A DNA stretch of 64,000 nucleotides from Candidatus Saccharimonadota bacterium (GCA_017515105.1 JAFWHO010000004.1:124001-188000); one strand, 5' to 3'; positions 16,785-26,268 are shown, counted from the first letter of the stretch. Numbers and translations are program-made. The notes: generated by a model not told the origin, from the letters alone.

Positions 16785-18659
16785 TTATTTTTTGAAGCTT
16801 ATTGCACTGTTGTGTTTTACGAAGCGGATTACGAGTGCAAACCCTGCGATAGAGACTAGGGAAGAGATTAGGATTGCGACTACGTTGATGCTTCCACCGG
16901 TCGTATTGCCGGAATCATAATTCGATGAGTTGATCGAACCAGTGTTTGGTGCGTTAACGTCTGTACAAACTACATCGATGGTGCGTTTGCTAGTTACGTT
17001 CTCAAAGGAGTAAGTCGTTGGGAACTCATTAATATCTACCTCTTCACCATCTACCAGAATGCTTGCTAGATGAAATCCTTCATTACAAGAGTACTCGATA
17101 TCGTATTTCTCGCTTGCATCGACATAATCTACAATACTGTCAGTGATAGTACCGTTTTCGATGGAAGTGACGATGCCCTGCGTAATGTCTTCATCATCAT
17201 CATCGTCGTCATCATCATCGGGATCGGTTGCGGCTTCATCTGGACAATGAACTGCAACAGTATGTTCGTCTTCAGTGATGCCAGTAAAGGTGTAAGAGCT
17301 TTGGGAATCAACCAGAACTTCACCTGTAAGTGGGGCGCCATCCACAGTCACAGAATCTGGGCTGAAGCCGTTGTTGCAGGTATAGCTGACCATATAATTT
17401 CCGCCAGTATTAATACCGGTTTCGCTAGCAGTGATTACCCCATTCTCGATAGACGTAGTAACCGAAGCGGTATGCTCAGTTGGAGTTGCATTGTTTTTCA
17501 TTCTACCATACAATGTGGTACTTGCTGTCACTGTCATAGTAGTGCTGGTGTATTCGTGTGTCATATCTTTATCTGTGAACCATCCACTAAAACTATAATT
17601 GGAGTCGGCGGTGGTTGGGGTATTGTTCATTTTTAAGACGCTATACATCTTATAGCTATCATCTTTCTTGTCGTATGCTGCTACGGTATCCCATTTTCTG
17701 TAATTAAGATCTGCGGGTATATCGCCGCTAAGGTTATAGGTTACCGTTTTGGTCCCCATGAGGCTCTTGGAGCCGCGCTCAAATTTCGGATTTTTATAAT
17801 TCAAGAGCAATGGTTTGTCTGGGGTACTTTTAACTTCTACCCATAAGTCATCTTCGCCAACGCCATACCCATTTGGCACGTCCTCTTTCTTTCTACCTGA
17901 CATAATCCAGGTTTTCTCATCTGGGTGGACGATTGGGGTTTTATTTTTGCTATTAGCTCTCGGAAATGCACGCACGAGGTTCCTTTTAGCAATGGCATAG
18001 CCTTCACCAAAATCAAAATCACTAAAGCTAATAATACCTTTAAATTCTGACAATTCAGCACCCACTCCATCACCAGCTTTGTGCTTATAGAAATGCAACT
18101 CTCTGTGTATGTTATTTTTAGTATTAAGTGATAGATTTACTTCATCAGAAGTAATACCACCGTTATCTAGATTGCGGGCATACATGCCTTGCTTATCAAT
18201 CCAATCGTATTCTATTACGTCTATCCATTGATTTTCGTATATGGCTCCGTTATCGAATTCTACATAGGTAACAGGACTTCCACCCGACCCGTCTTGTTTT
18301 TCGGTATTAGTTCGGCAAAAATAGTTGCCTGTTCTTACTTTTTCGCTTTTTGCCTTTTTACACGTATCTTTAGTATCTTTAGGATGGGGATAGGCTTTGA
18401 AATTCGTATTTTTTACATAAACCATGCCTTTCGAATACTCTGGAGCAAAATAATGACCAGTAGCTTCATTCATTTGACCGTCTGTAACCGTCCACGTCTC
18501 TTTTTCATATGGATAAGTTGCACTTGACCAATCAATCATGTATATTTCGGCCATAACCTGGTTAATCGCTGAGGCGATGCCGGCGCCAGCCAGGCCTAGC
18601 CCCAAAAAGAGGGTTGCGACGCGAATCGCTGTCCTCGAATTCCTGCGTTTTATTTTCAT
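16785..18659 (-). CDS. large secreted adhesin-like protein with a PNTG-type tail
   Basis: 624 aa. A signal sequence (about residues 10-37) is followed by a long unrecognised region rich in W, Y and N (about 38-300). One InlB/Flg_new-type beta repeat comes next (about 300-390: YSFSGWFTDKDMT...TLYGRM). Two related domains (about 393-475 and 490-575) share TSIENG, CNxGF, VDG and a closing Cys. A run of nine Asp separates them. The end reads NAPNTGS, a spacer, a membrane helix and a basic tail, resembling a sortase signal. InlB-type repeats mediate adhesion in Gram-positives, so host attachment is a plausible role. AAGGAG precedes the start, and a GATATAAT box lies upstream. Confidence 0.85.
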   Translation of the reverse strand: MKIKRRNSRTAIRVATLFLGLGLAGAGIASAINQVMAEIYMIDWSSATYPYEKETWTVTDGQMNEATGHYFAPEYSKGMVYVKNTNFKAYPHPKDTKDTCKKAKSEKVRTGNYFCRTNTEKQDGSGGSPVTYVEFDNGAIYENQWIDVIEYDWIDKQGMYARNLDNGGITSDEVNLSLNTKNNIHRELHFYKHKAGDGVGAELSEFKGIISFSDFDFGEGYAIAKRNLVRAFPRANSKNKTPIVHPDEKTWIMSGRKKEDVPNGYGVGEDDLWVEVKSTPDKPLLLNYKNPKFERGSKSLMGTKTVTYNLSGDIPADLNYRKWDTVAAYDKKDDSYKMYSVLKMNNTPTTADSNYSFSGWFTDKDMTHEYTSTTMTVTASTTLYGRMKNNATPTEHTASVTTSIENGVITASETGINTGGNYMVSYTCNNGFSPDSVTVDGAPLTGEVLVDSQSSYTFTGITEDEHTVAVHCPDEAATDPDDDDDDDDDEDITQGIVTSIENGTITDSIVDYVDASEKYDIEYSCNEGFHLASILVDGEEVDINEFPTTYSFENVTSKRTIDVVCTDVNAPNTGSINSSNYDSGNTTGGSINVVAILISSLVSIAGFALVIRFVKHNSAISFKK

Positions 18660-18773
18660 CAGAATAGCTCCTTTTTGTTTTTATTATTTATATATAACCT
18701 TTATGCTTATATATTATATCGCGGCTTTTAAACTATGTCAAGCTTCTTTTAAGAAAATCGTGTTTTTGACTTA

Positions 18774-19256
18774 CTACTTCAGACTATCAGTCCAAACTTT
18801 TATTTCATCGTCGGTGGCGTCTTGATAGAAGCGGTGAGCCTCAAGCCATGTGCCCGTTTCCGCATCGGATTGGAGTAATTTGTCGCTGTCGCCAAGGCCG
18901 GAGGAGTGAGATGTACAGAATGGGATGACGGTTTTACCAGTAAAATCTAATGCTTTGATAAACGAGTTTGTGGGCCAGGCAGCAATACCATACCAGATAG
19001 GATAGCCAATAATAATAGCGTCGTAGTCTTGCCAGTTTGGAATGTCGGTGGTAGCGAGCGCGACATTTCTTAGTGATTCGTCAGCGTGTTCGTGTGAGAC
19101 ACGAGAATCGTTATTGGTCCAGTCGAGATCCACTTCTTCGTATTTTGATTCTGGCATAATTTCAAAGATATCCGCGTTCAAGTTTTTGGCGATTTTTTCG
19201 GCGATAGTCTTAGTGTGGCCTTGCGCCGAATAATATATAACTAGAGTTTTTCCCAT
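18774..19256 (-). CDS. flavodoxin-family protein
   Basis: 160 aa. The FMN phosphate loop YYSAQGHTKTIAEKI is at residues 8-22. The second loop (IIGYPIWYGIAAW) and third loop (PFCTSHSSGLGDS) are also present. This is the single-domain flavodoxin type that carries electrons or reduces quinones. A TGCTATAAT box and GGAGGAG precede it; the next gene diverges. Confidence 0.9.
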   Translation of the reverse strand: MGKTLVIYYSAQGHTKTIAEKIAKNLNADIFEIMPESKYEEVDLDWTNNDSRVSHEHADESLRNVALATTDIPNWQDYDAIIIGYPIWYGIAAWPTNSFIKALDFTGKTVIPFCTSHSSGLGDSDKLLQSDAETGTWLEAHRFYQDATDDEIKVWTDSLK

Positions 19257-19344
19257 TCTCCTCCTTTTCTAATTATTATAATTATAGCACGGAGCTGAGA
19301 TGAGGTATAATAGATATAAGATCCGTAAACTATGAAAGGATGAT

Positions 19345-19845
19345 ATGGATAAATTTGTAAAGCAAAGTATTGACGCGCGAAAAAACGCCATGGCGGCAAG
19401 CTACAATCTTGATGCAAACGCTAAGAAAAAGGTTGACACACTATTTGTCGATATTGAGGAATTAGGAGAAAAATGTAAGGATGCAGCCGAGTTTGAAGCA
19501 GAGTTTCAGAAGAGTCCTTTGAACCAAAAATATTTGGATTTGTTTACAGAGATTGCGACCACTTCACAACCAAAGGCGGTAGCTTCAGCTGCTGATACGA
19601 AAAAAGTTAAAAGCGATCTAAAAAAACAAGTTGCTGGCGGCATGGTTGCCGGTGCAGCCGAAAGTGCTTTAAACCAGGCTGTTCACACTGTTGTACCAAC
19701 AAGGGCCGCAGTGCACCAGAAGGCTTATGACGAAGCGCGCGATATTCCGGTGGTGGGCGAAGCGATTGACGTGGCACAGAAAGCAAGCTATTTGGCGCAT
19801 CTTGGAAAGGTATTTGGGAAGAAAAAGAAAAAAGAGGAGGAATAG
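19345..19845 (+). CDS. helical cytoplasmic protein of unknown function
   Basis: 166 aa, mostly predicted helix, with a highly charged start and a KKKKKEEE end. Residues about 70-115 are alanine- and lysine-rich. No known motif, signal or membrane span is seen. The GNAT gene starts one base after its stop, so they form a pair. GGTATAAT and GAAAGGATG provide the upstream signals. Confidence 0.7.
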   Translation: MDKFVKQSIDARKNAMAASYNLDANAKKKVDTLFVDIEELGEKCKDAAEFEAEFQKSPLNQKYLDLFTEIATTSQPKAVASAADTKKVKSDLKKQVAGGMVAGAAESALNQAVHTVVPTRAAVHQKAYDEARDIPVVGEAIDVAQKASYLAHLGKVFGKKKKKEEE

Positions 19846-19846
19846 T

Positions 19847-20353
19847 ATGATTGAGCTCAGGAAGCCTTCACTTGATACTGCCGAGAAAGAGTGGAAACTC
19901 ATAAAAGACATTCCGGAAGAAGAGAATGGCCTTACAAACGAGTGGTATGGCGTATCATATGAAGACTATATCAATAAGACTATTCCTGGTTGGGCCGACC
20001 ATGAGAAGGGAATTAATCTGAAGCCGGGCTTCGTACCGGACTCACATTATTTCTTATGGGTTGACGATGAGCCGGTTGGCATTTATAGCTTACGCCATGT
20101 TTTGAACGATTTTCTAAGAAATGGCCCTGGACATATTGGATATGGTATCGCAAAGAGATTTAGAGGGAAAGGATATGCTACGGAAGGACTAAGACTCCTT
20201 ATCGAAAAGGCGCGCGAACTACCGATTGATACAGACGAAATATATTTGAGCGTGCACAAAACAAACCCAGCATCACTAAGGGTGCAGCAGAAAAATGGTG
20301 CTTATATCGTCGGCGAGAATGATAAAGAATATTTAACAAGGATAAAACTTTAG
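19847..20353 (+). CDS. GNAT-family N-acetyltransferase
   Basis: 168 aa. The acetyl-CoA pyrophosphate loop RFRGKGYATEGL and the downstream NPASLRVQQKNGA segment are typical of RimJ/RimL-like GNATs. The substrate is unknown. ATG 19847 follows AGAGGAGG with good spacing; the frame is open upstream within the previous gene, but that start is not supported. Confidence 0.85.
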   Translation: MIELRKPSLDTAEKEWKLIKDIPEEENGLTNEWYGVSYEDYINKTIPGWADHEKGINLKPGFVPDSHYFLWVDDEPVGIYSLRHVLNDFLRNGPGHIGYGIAKRFRGKGYATEGLRLLIEKARELPIDTDEIYLSVHKTNPASLRVQQKNGAYIVGENDKEYLTRIKL

Positions 20354-20369
20354 AGAAACTAGCTTGAAT

Positions 20370-21041
20370 ATGGTGGTAAAAAAAGCGCATTCTGATACAG
20401 AAAAGAATTTTAGGCATACCTGGCGGGATTTTATAAAAGGTCAGCCAAAGCTAGAAAAGTGGCAGTGGATAGGAACAATGCTGCTCGTGTTTGCGTTTGC
20501 TGGGTTTTTTGGATGGGTGTATGAGTTTATCTTTTATTATTTTGATGCGGGGACTGGTGAATTCTATATGCAGGGCGGGAACTATCTGCCGTGGATCAAT
20601 ATTTACGCCTTTGGGGCGCTGCTTATAACTGGGTGCTGCTTCAAGCTTCGGAAGTATCCGTGGGCGGTATTCTTGTTATCTATTTTGATATGTGGCGTAC
20701 TGGAATTTGTGGCCGGCTGGCTAGTTTACACGATCGGGAACGGCACTAGGTATTGGGATTATAATTCGGAGATTTGGAATTTTGGAAATATCGAAGGCTT
20801 TGTTTGTCTGCGCAGCGTACTGGTGTTTGGCTTTTCGGCTCTAATACTGATGTATTTAGTGGTACCGTTCTTCGCTTGGTTGTCTCAAAAAATGTCGAGG
20901 CGTACGTTCTTAACTTTAGCTATCTCCTTGTTTGCGTTGGTGATGATTGATGAGATATATAATTTATTGGCGTCTAAGGTATTTGGCTGGCCGGATGCAA
21001 TGGAATTCTATAAATCAAATGGTTGGAAATATTTAACCTAA
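20370..21041 (+). CDS. multi-span membrane protein, CmpB-type putative ABC permease family
   Basis: About 223 aa with five or six hydrophobic helices. The FFGWVYEFIFYYF motif and the LICGVLEFVAGWLVYTIG segment match the PF06541 (ABC_trans_CmpB) family, whose transport role is not firmly shown. No ATPase partner is adjacent. A TTG at 20364 in frame is possible, but ATG 20370 is more likely. Confidence 0.75.
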   Translation: MVVKKAHSDTEKNFRHTWRDFIKGQPKLEKWQWIGTMLLVFAFAGFFGWVYEFIFYYFDAGTGEFYMQGGNYLPWINIYAFGALLITGCCFKLRKYPWAVFLLSILICGVLEFVAGWLVYTIGNGTRYWDYNSEIWNFGNIEGFVCLRSVLVFGFSALILMYLVVPFFAWLSQKMSRRTFLTLAISLFALVMIDEIYNLLASKVFGWPDAMEFYKSNGWKYLT

Positions 21042-21076
21042 TTTTCTCGTGCTTTGATGTAGAGAATACGAACTCG

Positions 21077-21135
21077 TAGAAATCTAGGCGTTAGACCAAC
21101 TATCCTTTTTGCAGGAAAAAGGCCCTAGATTTCTA
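21077..21135. repeat. 12-bp perfect inverted repeat at a convergent gene end
   Basis: TAGAAATCTAGG (21077-21088) pairs with CCTAGATTTCTA (21124-21135), and a CCTTTTT/AAAAAGG hairpin lies in the loop. The right arm overlaps the stop codon of the minus-strand zinc-ribbon gene. It probably shapes the 3' ends of both convergent transcripts. Confidence 0.65.
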
Positions 21136-21468
21136 GGACCTGTTGGCTTTTTTGCGCTTTTCTTTGCGCTTTTCTTTGCGCTTGAGCCGAAAGAGGGCTC
21201 GCTTGTATTTCTCGCTGAACCGTCCCCGCTTTTTATCTTCGCACAGCTCTTCCCATTCCGAGATTGCTTTAGCGTCCAGTTCTTTGCCGCGCACGCCGGG
21301 TTTTATTTTGAACTTTTCAGTTGCAAAACCACAATCCAGGCAACAGACTAGAGCATAACGGCCTTCGCTCCCCTTGGCGACTGGCCCCCTATATCTCAAA
21401 CGGATGTTTCTGTCGAGCATCGCTTCGCCCCCACATTCAGGGCAAGGGCTTAATTCAACTTTTGCCAT
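21133..21468 (-). CDS. Lar-like zinc-ribbon protein
   Basis: 111 aa. CPECGG (from residue 9) and CCLDCG form a zinc ribbon, and KAISEWEELC echoes the AI..W ending of the Lar restriction-alleviation family. A basic tail with KRKEKRKEKRKK is added. Lar proteins relieve type I restriction and are mostly phage or island encoded. The match is to the fold pattern, so the function is uncertain. Confidence 0.6.
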   Translation of the reverse strand: MAKVELSPCPECGGEAMLDRNIRLRYRGPVAKGSEGRYALVCCLDCGFATEKFKIKPGVRGKELDAKAISEWEELCEDKKRGRFSEKYKRALFRLKRKEKRKEKRKKANRS

Positions 21469-21582
21469 CTTATTTCCCCCTTTCTATAAATTGCAATATG
21501 TATAGCTCTTATTATTATATCATTCTTCTCGTGTTTTGTCAATTTATGTCCGTTATGGTATAATGGCTCCAAAAGGAGGTTT

Positions 21583-21804
21583 ATGGAGTTTGTCAGATTG
21601 AAGTATGCGAACAACAAGCTGATCAATGCCGACATCAAAGAACATCGCGACGTCATCAATGAGTATGTCGAGAAAAAAGGCTTTGAGTATGTTGGGTTCG
21701 TACCTACTCTTTTTGGTCCAAACGGCAAAACTTTGGAAATCGATTTGATTTTCAAGAAGCCAGCCGAGAAGACTGAGTCTAAGCCAAAGCACGCTGAAAA
21801 ATAA
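21583..21804 (+). CDS. small protein of unknown function
   Basis: 73 aa with an alpha-beta pattern (INEYVEKKGFEYVGFVPTLFGPNGKTLEIDLIF) and a charged tail. It loosely resembles DUF4177-type proteins, but the match is weak. AAAGGAGG lies before the ATG, and a TGGTATAAT box sits about 20 nt upstream. The FAD oxidase gene follows after its own promoter. Confidence 0.65.
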   Translation: MEFVRLKYANNKLINADIKEHRDVINEYVEKKGFEYVGFVPTLFGPNGKTLEIDLIFKKPAEKTESKPKHAEK

Positions 21805-21815
21805 TATTTCTGTGT

Positions 21816-21821
21816 TATAAT
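21816..21821 (+). promoter_or_regulatory. -10 box of the FAD oxidase gene
   Basis: TGTTATAAT ends 10 nt before the ATG at 21832. No ribosome-binding site is visible in between. Confidence 0.6.
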
Positions 21822-21831
21822 CGTAAGCAAT

Positions 21832-23418
21832 ATGGGCAAAATTACTAAGTATCTAAATCAGCTCATTGTAGGTAATGTTTTTGATTCTCCAGAAATTCTT
21901 GACCTGTATTCAACCGACCGTTCGGCGCTCAAAATTAAGCCCAAATTTGTAGCCTTTCCAGAATCTACAGAAGATATCAGAAAACTGATGCGTTTCTTTA
22001 ATCAAATCGCGGCTAAGGAAATCCCTGTCACTGTCACGGTGCGTGGCTCTGGGCTAGATGAGACCGGCGCAGATCTCGGGACCGGATTAATTATCTCCAC
22101 CGAAAAGCTGAACAAGATGCTCGAAATTGATCCGCGTGAAAGGCTGGTACGCGTCCAAGCTGGAATTACCCTAAAGGAGCTTAACACTGCATTATCTGTG
22201 TCGGGCCTCACTATTCCGATCGGCGGGCACGATAACGAAACGATTGGTGGGCTAATCGCAAATTGTCCGACCGATGAGTATGGTGAAAAATATGGCGGAA
22301 TCTATAATTACGTTAAAAGGATTGAGGTAGTTCTTGCTAATGGGGAGATATTACAAACGATGCGGTATCGTAAATATGCCGCCGCTAAGAAAACAGCCGA
22401 GAGATCTCTTGAGGGGGATATTTATCGTAAGATTGCAAAACTAATTAGCAAAAACCCAAAACTGATCGAAAAACTACAAAATAATAAAGTCGAGCATGCA
22501 GGATACCCGAAGATTTGCGACGTAATGAAAAAAGAATCGATGGATCTTTTGCCCCTCTTTTTCTGCTCCCAGGGAACGCTTGGCGTGGTTTCAGAAGTGA
22601 TCCTAAGTGCAGTGCCGATTCCGAAGAAGCCAACCAGAGTGCTTGCCACTTTTAAGACGCTCGAAAGCGCAATTGATTATATGAACACAGTGCAGCCCCT
22701 ACATCCGCGCGAGCTTAAAATTTACGATCTTAAAATCGTACAGGAGGCACGCGAATCCGGTAAGAATTTAGATGGCGTGATTAAGAAGATCGATGACGGC
22801 TTCGTGGTTTATCTCACTTTTGACGAGCGCAAGAATTATCATATGAAGAAAATGACTATGATTATGGATCAGTTTTCACGTAATGGCAAATTTATTCTCG
22901 ACACACCGGAAAACCAATTAGTGATAAATGAATTCGAAAACTCTTTGGCTACTTATCTCAGCGGCGTAAGAAACGGCGAGAGGGTGCCAGTGCTAACCAA
23001 TTTTTATATTCCGGGTGAGAATTTAGAATTCTTCGTTAAGGATTTGGAAGTGCTGAAAACGAAACTCGAAATCAATTTGGAGCTATTTGGATCTTATGAT
23101 ACTGGTATCTATAGCCTACGGCCAAAGTTTAACCTCGAGGAAGAGGATTACAACAAAAAAATGACAACGTTCCTCAGGGCTGGCTCTTATATAATTAAAC
23201 GCCAGGGCGGTTTTCTTACCGGCGGTGAACCAGAAGGGCGCCTAAAGGCCGTGGTAACTAACACCGAAATGTCAGATTCTGAGAAAAGCCTTTACGGTGA
23301 TATCAAGAAGTTGTTTGATCAAAATAACATTCTTAGCCCAGACATCAAGCTCGGGGCGGTATCTAAGTTTACTCTTACCCACCTTCGGAATACGAATTCC
23401 ACGAGAATTATGTTATAA
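21832..23418 (+). CDS. FAD-binding oxidase/dehydrogenase (GlcD-like)
   Basis: 528 aa. The PCMH FAD domain is clear: PESTEDIRKLMRF, the VTVRGSGLDETGADLGTG phosphate loop, RVQAGITLKELN and GGHDNETIGGLIANCPTDEYG. The family oxidises 2-hydroxy acids such as lactate or glycolate. The C-terminal half is divergent and lacks an obvious Fe-S domain. The substrate is unknown; lactate would fit a fermenter. It ends just before tig, whose promoter overlaps its stop. Confidence 0.88.
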   Translation: MGKITKYLNQLIVGNVFDSPEILDLYSTDRSALKIKPKFVAFPESTEDIRKLMRFFNQIAAKEIPVTVTVRGSGLDETGADLGTGLIISTEKLNKMLEIDPRERLVRVQAGITLKELNTALSVSGLTIPIGGHDNETIGGLIANCPTDEYGEKYGGIYNYVKRIEVVLANGEILQTMRYRKYAAAKKTAERSLEGDIYRKIAKLISKNPKLIEKLQNNKVEHAGYPKICDVMKKESMDLLPLFFCSQGTLGVVSEVILSAVPIPKKPTRVLATFKTLESAIDYMNTVQPLHPRELKIYDLKIVQEARESGKNLDGVIKKIDDGFVVYLTFDERKNYHMKKMTMIMDQFSRNGKFILDTPENQLVINEFENSLATYLSGVRNGERVPVLTNFYIPGENLEFFVKDLEVLKTKLEINLELFGSYDTGIYSLRPKFNLEEEDYNKKMTTFLRAGSYIIKRQGGFLTGGEPEGRLKAVVTNTEMSDSEKSLYGDIKKLFDQNNILSPDIKLGAVSKFTLTHLRNTNSTRIML

Positions 23419-23440
23419 TATATTGCAAATAGGAGTTTTT

Positions 23441-24718
23441 ATGAAAACAAAGTACAAAAAAATATCTGATTCACGTGCCGAAATTACAGTTACTCTCGAC
23501 GCGGAGGATTTGAAAAAGGCCGAAAAGAAGGCATTGGAAAAATTAGCCAAAGAAATCAAAGTTGAAGGATTCCGGAAAGGCAAAGTGCCTACCGATGTAG
23601 CAAAGAAGTTTATTCCAGAAAATGATTTGAACGCCGAAACCATCGATTATGCCGTTCGTTCTACTGTAGTAGAAGCTTTCCAAAAAGAAGAGAAATCGCC
23701 ACTAGTTCTTCCTAGTGTAAACGTAACGAAGTACGTACCTGGTGAGCTCGCAGAATACACCGCTACCGCCGACATCGTTCCTGAAGTCAAACTTGGTGAC
23801 TATAAGAAACTCGACGTCAAAAAACCAGAGGTAAAGACCACCAAGAAAGATATCGACGGCGTACTAGAAAATATCGCTCAGTCATTTGCCGAAAAGAAAG
23901 CAATCAAGAGAGCCGCGAAGAAGACCGATGAGGTAATTATTGATTTCGTTGGCAAAAAAGACGGTAAGGAATTTAAGGGCGGTGCGGCCAAAGATTATAA
24001 ATTAGTCCTCGGTTCGGAGACATTTATCCCTGGATTTGAGGATGGCATCGTAGGCCATGAGCCTGGCGACAAGTTTGACCTTAAACTTACCTTCCCTAAA
24101 GATTACGGCGTAAAGGATTTGGCCGGTGCCAAAACCGTCTTTGAAGTGCTTTTGAAACAGGTAAATGAAGTAGTAAAGCCTGAAATCAATGACGACCTCG
24201 CTAAGAAGTGTGGTCCATTCAAGTCACTAGATGATCTAAAAAAGGATATCGAGAAGAATTTGACCGCTCAGAACGAGCAGCGCTTGATGGAGCAATACAA
24301 AGACGCTTTAATCAAAGCTCTCGTTTCGAAATCGAAGGTCCCAGCACCAGAAATCTTGATTGATGATCAGGTGCGCGCCGTCCGTGATGATATGACCAGA
24401 AACGCTGAATCACGTGGCATGAGTTTTGAAGATTTCCTCAAAGCTAACAACGAAACAATGGAAAACTGGGAAAAGCAGGCCAAAACTATCGCCACTGAGC
24501 GAGTAAAGGCTTCTCTCGCTTTGCAGACTCTAGCAGTAGAAAACAAGATCACCGTCTCCGATGATATTGTAAACGCGAAAATCGCAGAACTCCGCGATGT
24601 TTACAAAAAATCCCCAGAAGCCTTGAAGAGCCTCAAGGACCCAAACGTCAAAAATGACATCAAAAACCGCCTTATCATCGAAGCTACTATTGATTTTCTA
24701 GTAAAAGCTAATAAATAA
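23441..24718 (+). CDS. tig: trigger factor (ribosome-associated chaperone and prolyl isomerase)
   Basis: 425 aa with the N-terminal ribosome-binding domain (the FRKGKVP signature loop), the FKBP-type isomerase domain (about 150-235: DEVIIDFVGKKDGKEF...FEDGIVGHEPGD) and a helical C-terminal chaperone domain. It binds nascent chains at the ribosomal exit. ATG 23441 follows AGGAG. A TGTTATAAT box overlaps the end of the previous gene. Upstream in-frame starts lie inside that gene and are not supported. Confidence 0.95.
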   Translation: MKTKYKKISDSRAEITVTLDAEDLKKAEKKALEKLAKEIKVEGFRKGKVPTDVAKKFIPENDLNAETIDYAVRSTVVEAFQKEEKSPLVLPSVNVTKYVPGELAEYTATADIVPEVKLGDYKKLDVKKPEVKTTKKDIDGVLENIAQSFAEKKAIKRAAKKTDEVIIDFVGKKDGKEFKGGAAKDYKLVLGSETFIPGFEDGIVGHEPGDKFDLKLTFPKDYGVKDLAGAKTVFEVLLKQVNEVVKPEINDDLAKKCGPFKSLDDLKKDIEKNLTAQNEQRLMEQYKDALIKALVSKSKVPAPEILIDDQVRAVRDDMTRNAESRGMSFEDFLKANNETMENWEKQAKTIATERVKASLALQTLAVENKITVSDDIVNAKIAELRDVYKKSPEALKSLKDPNVKNDIKNRLIIEATIDFLVKANK

Positions 24719-24741
24719 TAGACATTTTAGTCAAGCTGTGG

Positions 24742-24826
24742 TATAATTTGGGTAAGAGTTTCAGCTGGTTTGTTATTGCTGTAAGCAAATCGGCACCATA
24801 TAATAAATTTTAATGAGGGAATTTTA
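24742..24826 (+). promoter_or_regulatory. promoter and structured leader of rpsL-rpsG
   Basis: TGTGGTATAAT at 24737-24747 gives a leader of about 73 nt. It contains a stem of GCTGGTTTG (24764-24772) with CAAATCGGC (24786-24794), including two wobbles. A second TATAAT at 24799-24804 is a possible closer start. Ribosomal-protein operons often use such leaders for autoregulation; here that is inference. Confidence 0.55.
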
Positions 24827-25240
24827 ATGCCAACTATTAATCAGTTGATTCGTAAGCCTCGCAAAAAGGCTCCGAAGAAATCGAAATCTCCTGCACTTGG
24901 TTCTATTGTCAATACTTTGAAAACCAAGCGTTATGAGAAGGCTGCGCCTTTGAAGCGTGGTGTATGTATCAAGGTTACAACCAAGACACCAAAGAAACCA
25001 AACTCAGCTATGCGTAAGGTCGCTCGTGTGCGTCTTACTAACGGTCAGGAAGTTTGGGCTTACATTGGTGGCGAAGGTCACAACCTACAAGAGCACGCTG
25101 TTGTTCTAGTACGTGGTGGCCGTGTGCCAGATTTGCCTGGTGTGCGTTATCATGTTGTCCGCGGTACACTTGATCTTCAAGGAGTCCAGGGCCGCAAGCA
25201 AGGTCGCTCCAAGTACGGTGCGAAGAAGGAGGGTAACTAA
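24827..25240 (+). CDS. rpsL: 30S ribosomal protein S12
   Basis: 137 aa. It carries [13 protein letters not shown] at the start, [17 protein letters not shown] in the decoding-centre loop and [17 protein letters not shown], all diagnostic of uS12. It sits at the A site and affects decoding accuracy. rpsG follows after 2 nt. The usual next gene, fusA, is not here but lies 37 kb away. Confidence 0.97.
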   Translation: MPTINQLIRKPRKKAPKKSKSPALGSIVNTLKTKRYEKAAPLKRGVCIKVTTKTPKKPNSAMRKVARVRLTNGQEVWAYIGGEGHNLQEHAVVLVRGGRVPDLPGVRYHVVRGTLDLQGVQGRKQGRSKYGAKKEGN

Positions 25241-25242
25241 TT

Positions 25243-25719
25243 ATGCCACGTAAGACTACAAAATCTTTGCAGAGAAAAGTAAATCCAGATCGCAAATATC
25301 AATCGATCTTGGTTCAGAGATTGATCAACAAATCAATGCTTGATGGTAAAAAGCAGGTAGCTGAGCGCGCAGTTTACGCTGCAATCGAAGGCGCTGCTAA
25401 GAAATTAGAGTCGGAGAATCCGGTTGAAGTACTAGAGAAAGCAATCGCTAATGTTTCACCAGATTTTGAAGTTAAATCTCGCCGTGTTGGTGGTGCTAAC
25501 TATCAGATTCCGTTTCCAATTTCTGGTCACAGACAGCTTCACTTTGCTTTCTCGTGGCTAGTTCAATCAGCTCGCGCACGTGGCGGTATGCCTTACGCTA
25601 AGCGTCTTGAAGCAGAAATCGTCGATGCGTACAACGAGACTGGTGCTGCTTTCAAGAAGAAAGAAGATTGTCACCGCATGGCAGAAGCCAACCGCGCATT
25701 TGCACACTTTGCAAGATAA
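25243..25719 (+). CDS. rpsG: 30S ribosomal protein S7
   Basis: 158 aa, normal length. Signatures include NKSMLDGKKQVAERAVY, VGGANYQIPFPI and the C-terminal AEANRAFAHFAR. uS7 nucleates the 30S head. A strong terminator follows, so the operon contains only rpsL and rpsG. Confidence 0.97.
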   Translation: MPRKTTKSLQRKVNPDRKYQSILVQRLINKSMLDGKKQVAERAVYAAIEGAAKKLESENPVEVLEKAIANVSPDFEVKSRRVGGANYQIPFPISGHRQLHFAFSWLVQSARARGGMPYAKRLEAEIVDAYNETGAAFKKKEDCHRMAEANRAFAHFAR

Positions 25720-25726
25720 TCTATTT

Positions 25727-25758
25727 AAAAAACAGGCCTCTCGCGGGGCCTGTTTTTT
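25727..25758 (+). terminator. terminator of rpsL-rpsG
   Basis: AAAAAA-CAGGCC-tctcgcg-GGGCCTG-T6, a strong intrinsic terminator. Confidence 0.9.
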
Positions 25759-25860
25759 AATGATTATGCTATTGACCAAGAACCTCGTGCTTGATATAAT
25801 TACATCCAGACAAAAAGTAGTGTGGAGCTATCTTCTTTGTTAGAAACAGGAGAAAAATTA

Positions 25861-26172
25861 ATGAAAAAAATAACCCGTGGTGTTGTTGCGGCTGCTACTT
25901 TTGTATCTATCGCATCGACATCAATTTTACCGGCCTTTGCTGACCCAGCCAACCCAACACAAAACGAAACTACTTCGGTTGAAAAATCTGATAATTTCGC
26001 ATCGATAAATAACGGCTCTCTCGCCACCGATACCACTAATACACCAAACACCGACGCATCTGTTGATGGGGCGAGTGCGAGCGTAGTTAATAACACGGGG
26101 CTTCTCGTGACGATTGCGGTGCTCAGTGTTTTACTAACAGCTTATAGTTTGACAAAAATGATAAAAAGGTAG
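25861..26172 (+). CDS. small secreted protein with a C-terminal membrane span
   Basis: 103 aa. The signal peptide has a likely cleavage after LPAFA (about residue 25). About 45 N/T/S/D-rich residues follow, then an NNTG motif, a hydrophobic helix and a KMIKR end. This is the same layout as the PNTG/PDTG-tailed proteins elsewhere in the window, but with a weaker motif. AGGAGAAA precedes the ATG. Function unknown; probably a surface stalk or decoy. Confidence 0.7.
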   Translation: MKKITRGVVAAATFVSIASTSILPAFADPANPTQNETTSVEKSDNFASINNGSLATDTTNTPNTDASVDGASASVVNNTGLLVTIAVLSVLLTAYSLTKMIKR

Positions 26173-26186
26173 TTTTATAGATTAAC

Positions 26187-26217
26187 AAAATCTCCCAAAT
26201 CGGGAGATTTTTATTTT
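26187..26217 (+). terminator. terminator after the small secreted protein
   Basis: AAAATCTCCC-aaatc-GGGAGATTTTT. Confidence 0.85.
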
Positions 26218-26268
26218 TAATGAGGAATAGTGTGCTATAATAGGCATAAGTATATTGAGGAGGTAATA

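Noticed and set aside
17190-17225. Run of nine Asp codons in the surface protein as an assembly error
   Set aside because: The codons are a mix of GAT and GAC and the frame continues into a recognisable second domain, so it is a real linker.
21133-21468. Type I restriction locus near the Lar-like protein
   Set aside because: No hsd-like genes lie in the window; the protein stands alone, so no restriction link can be drawn.
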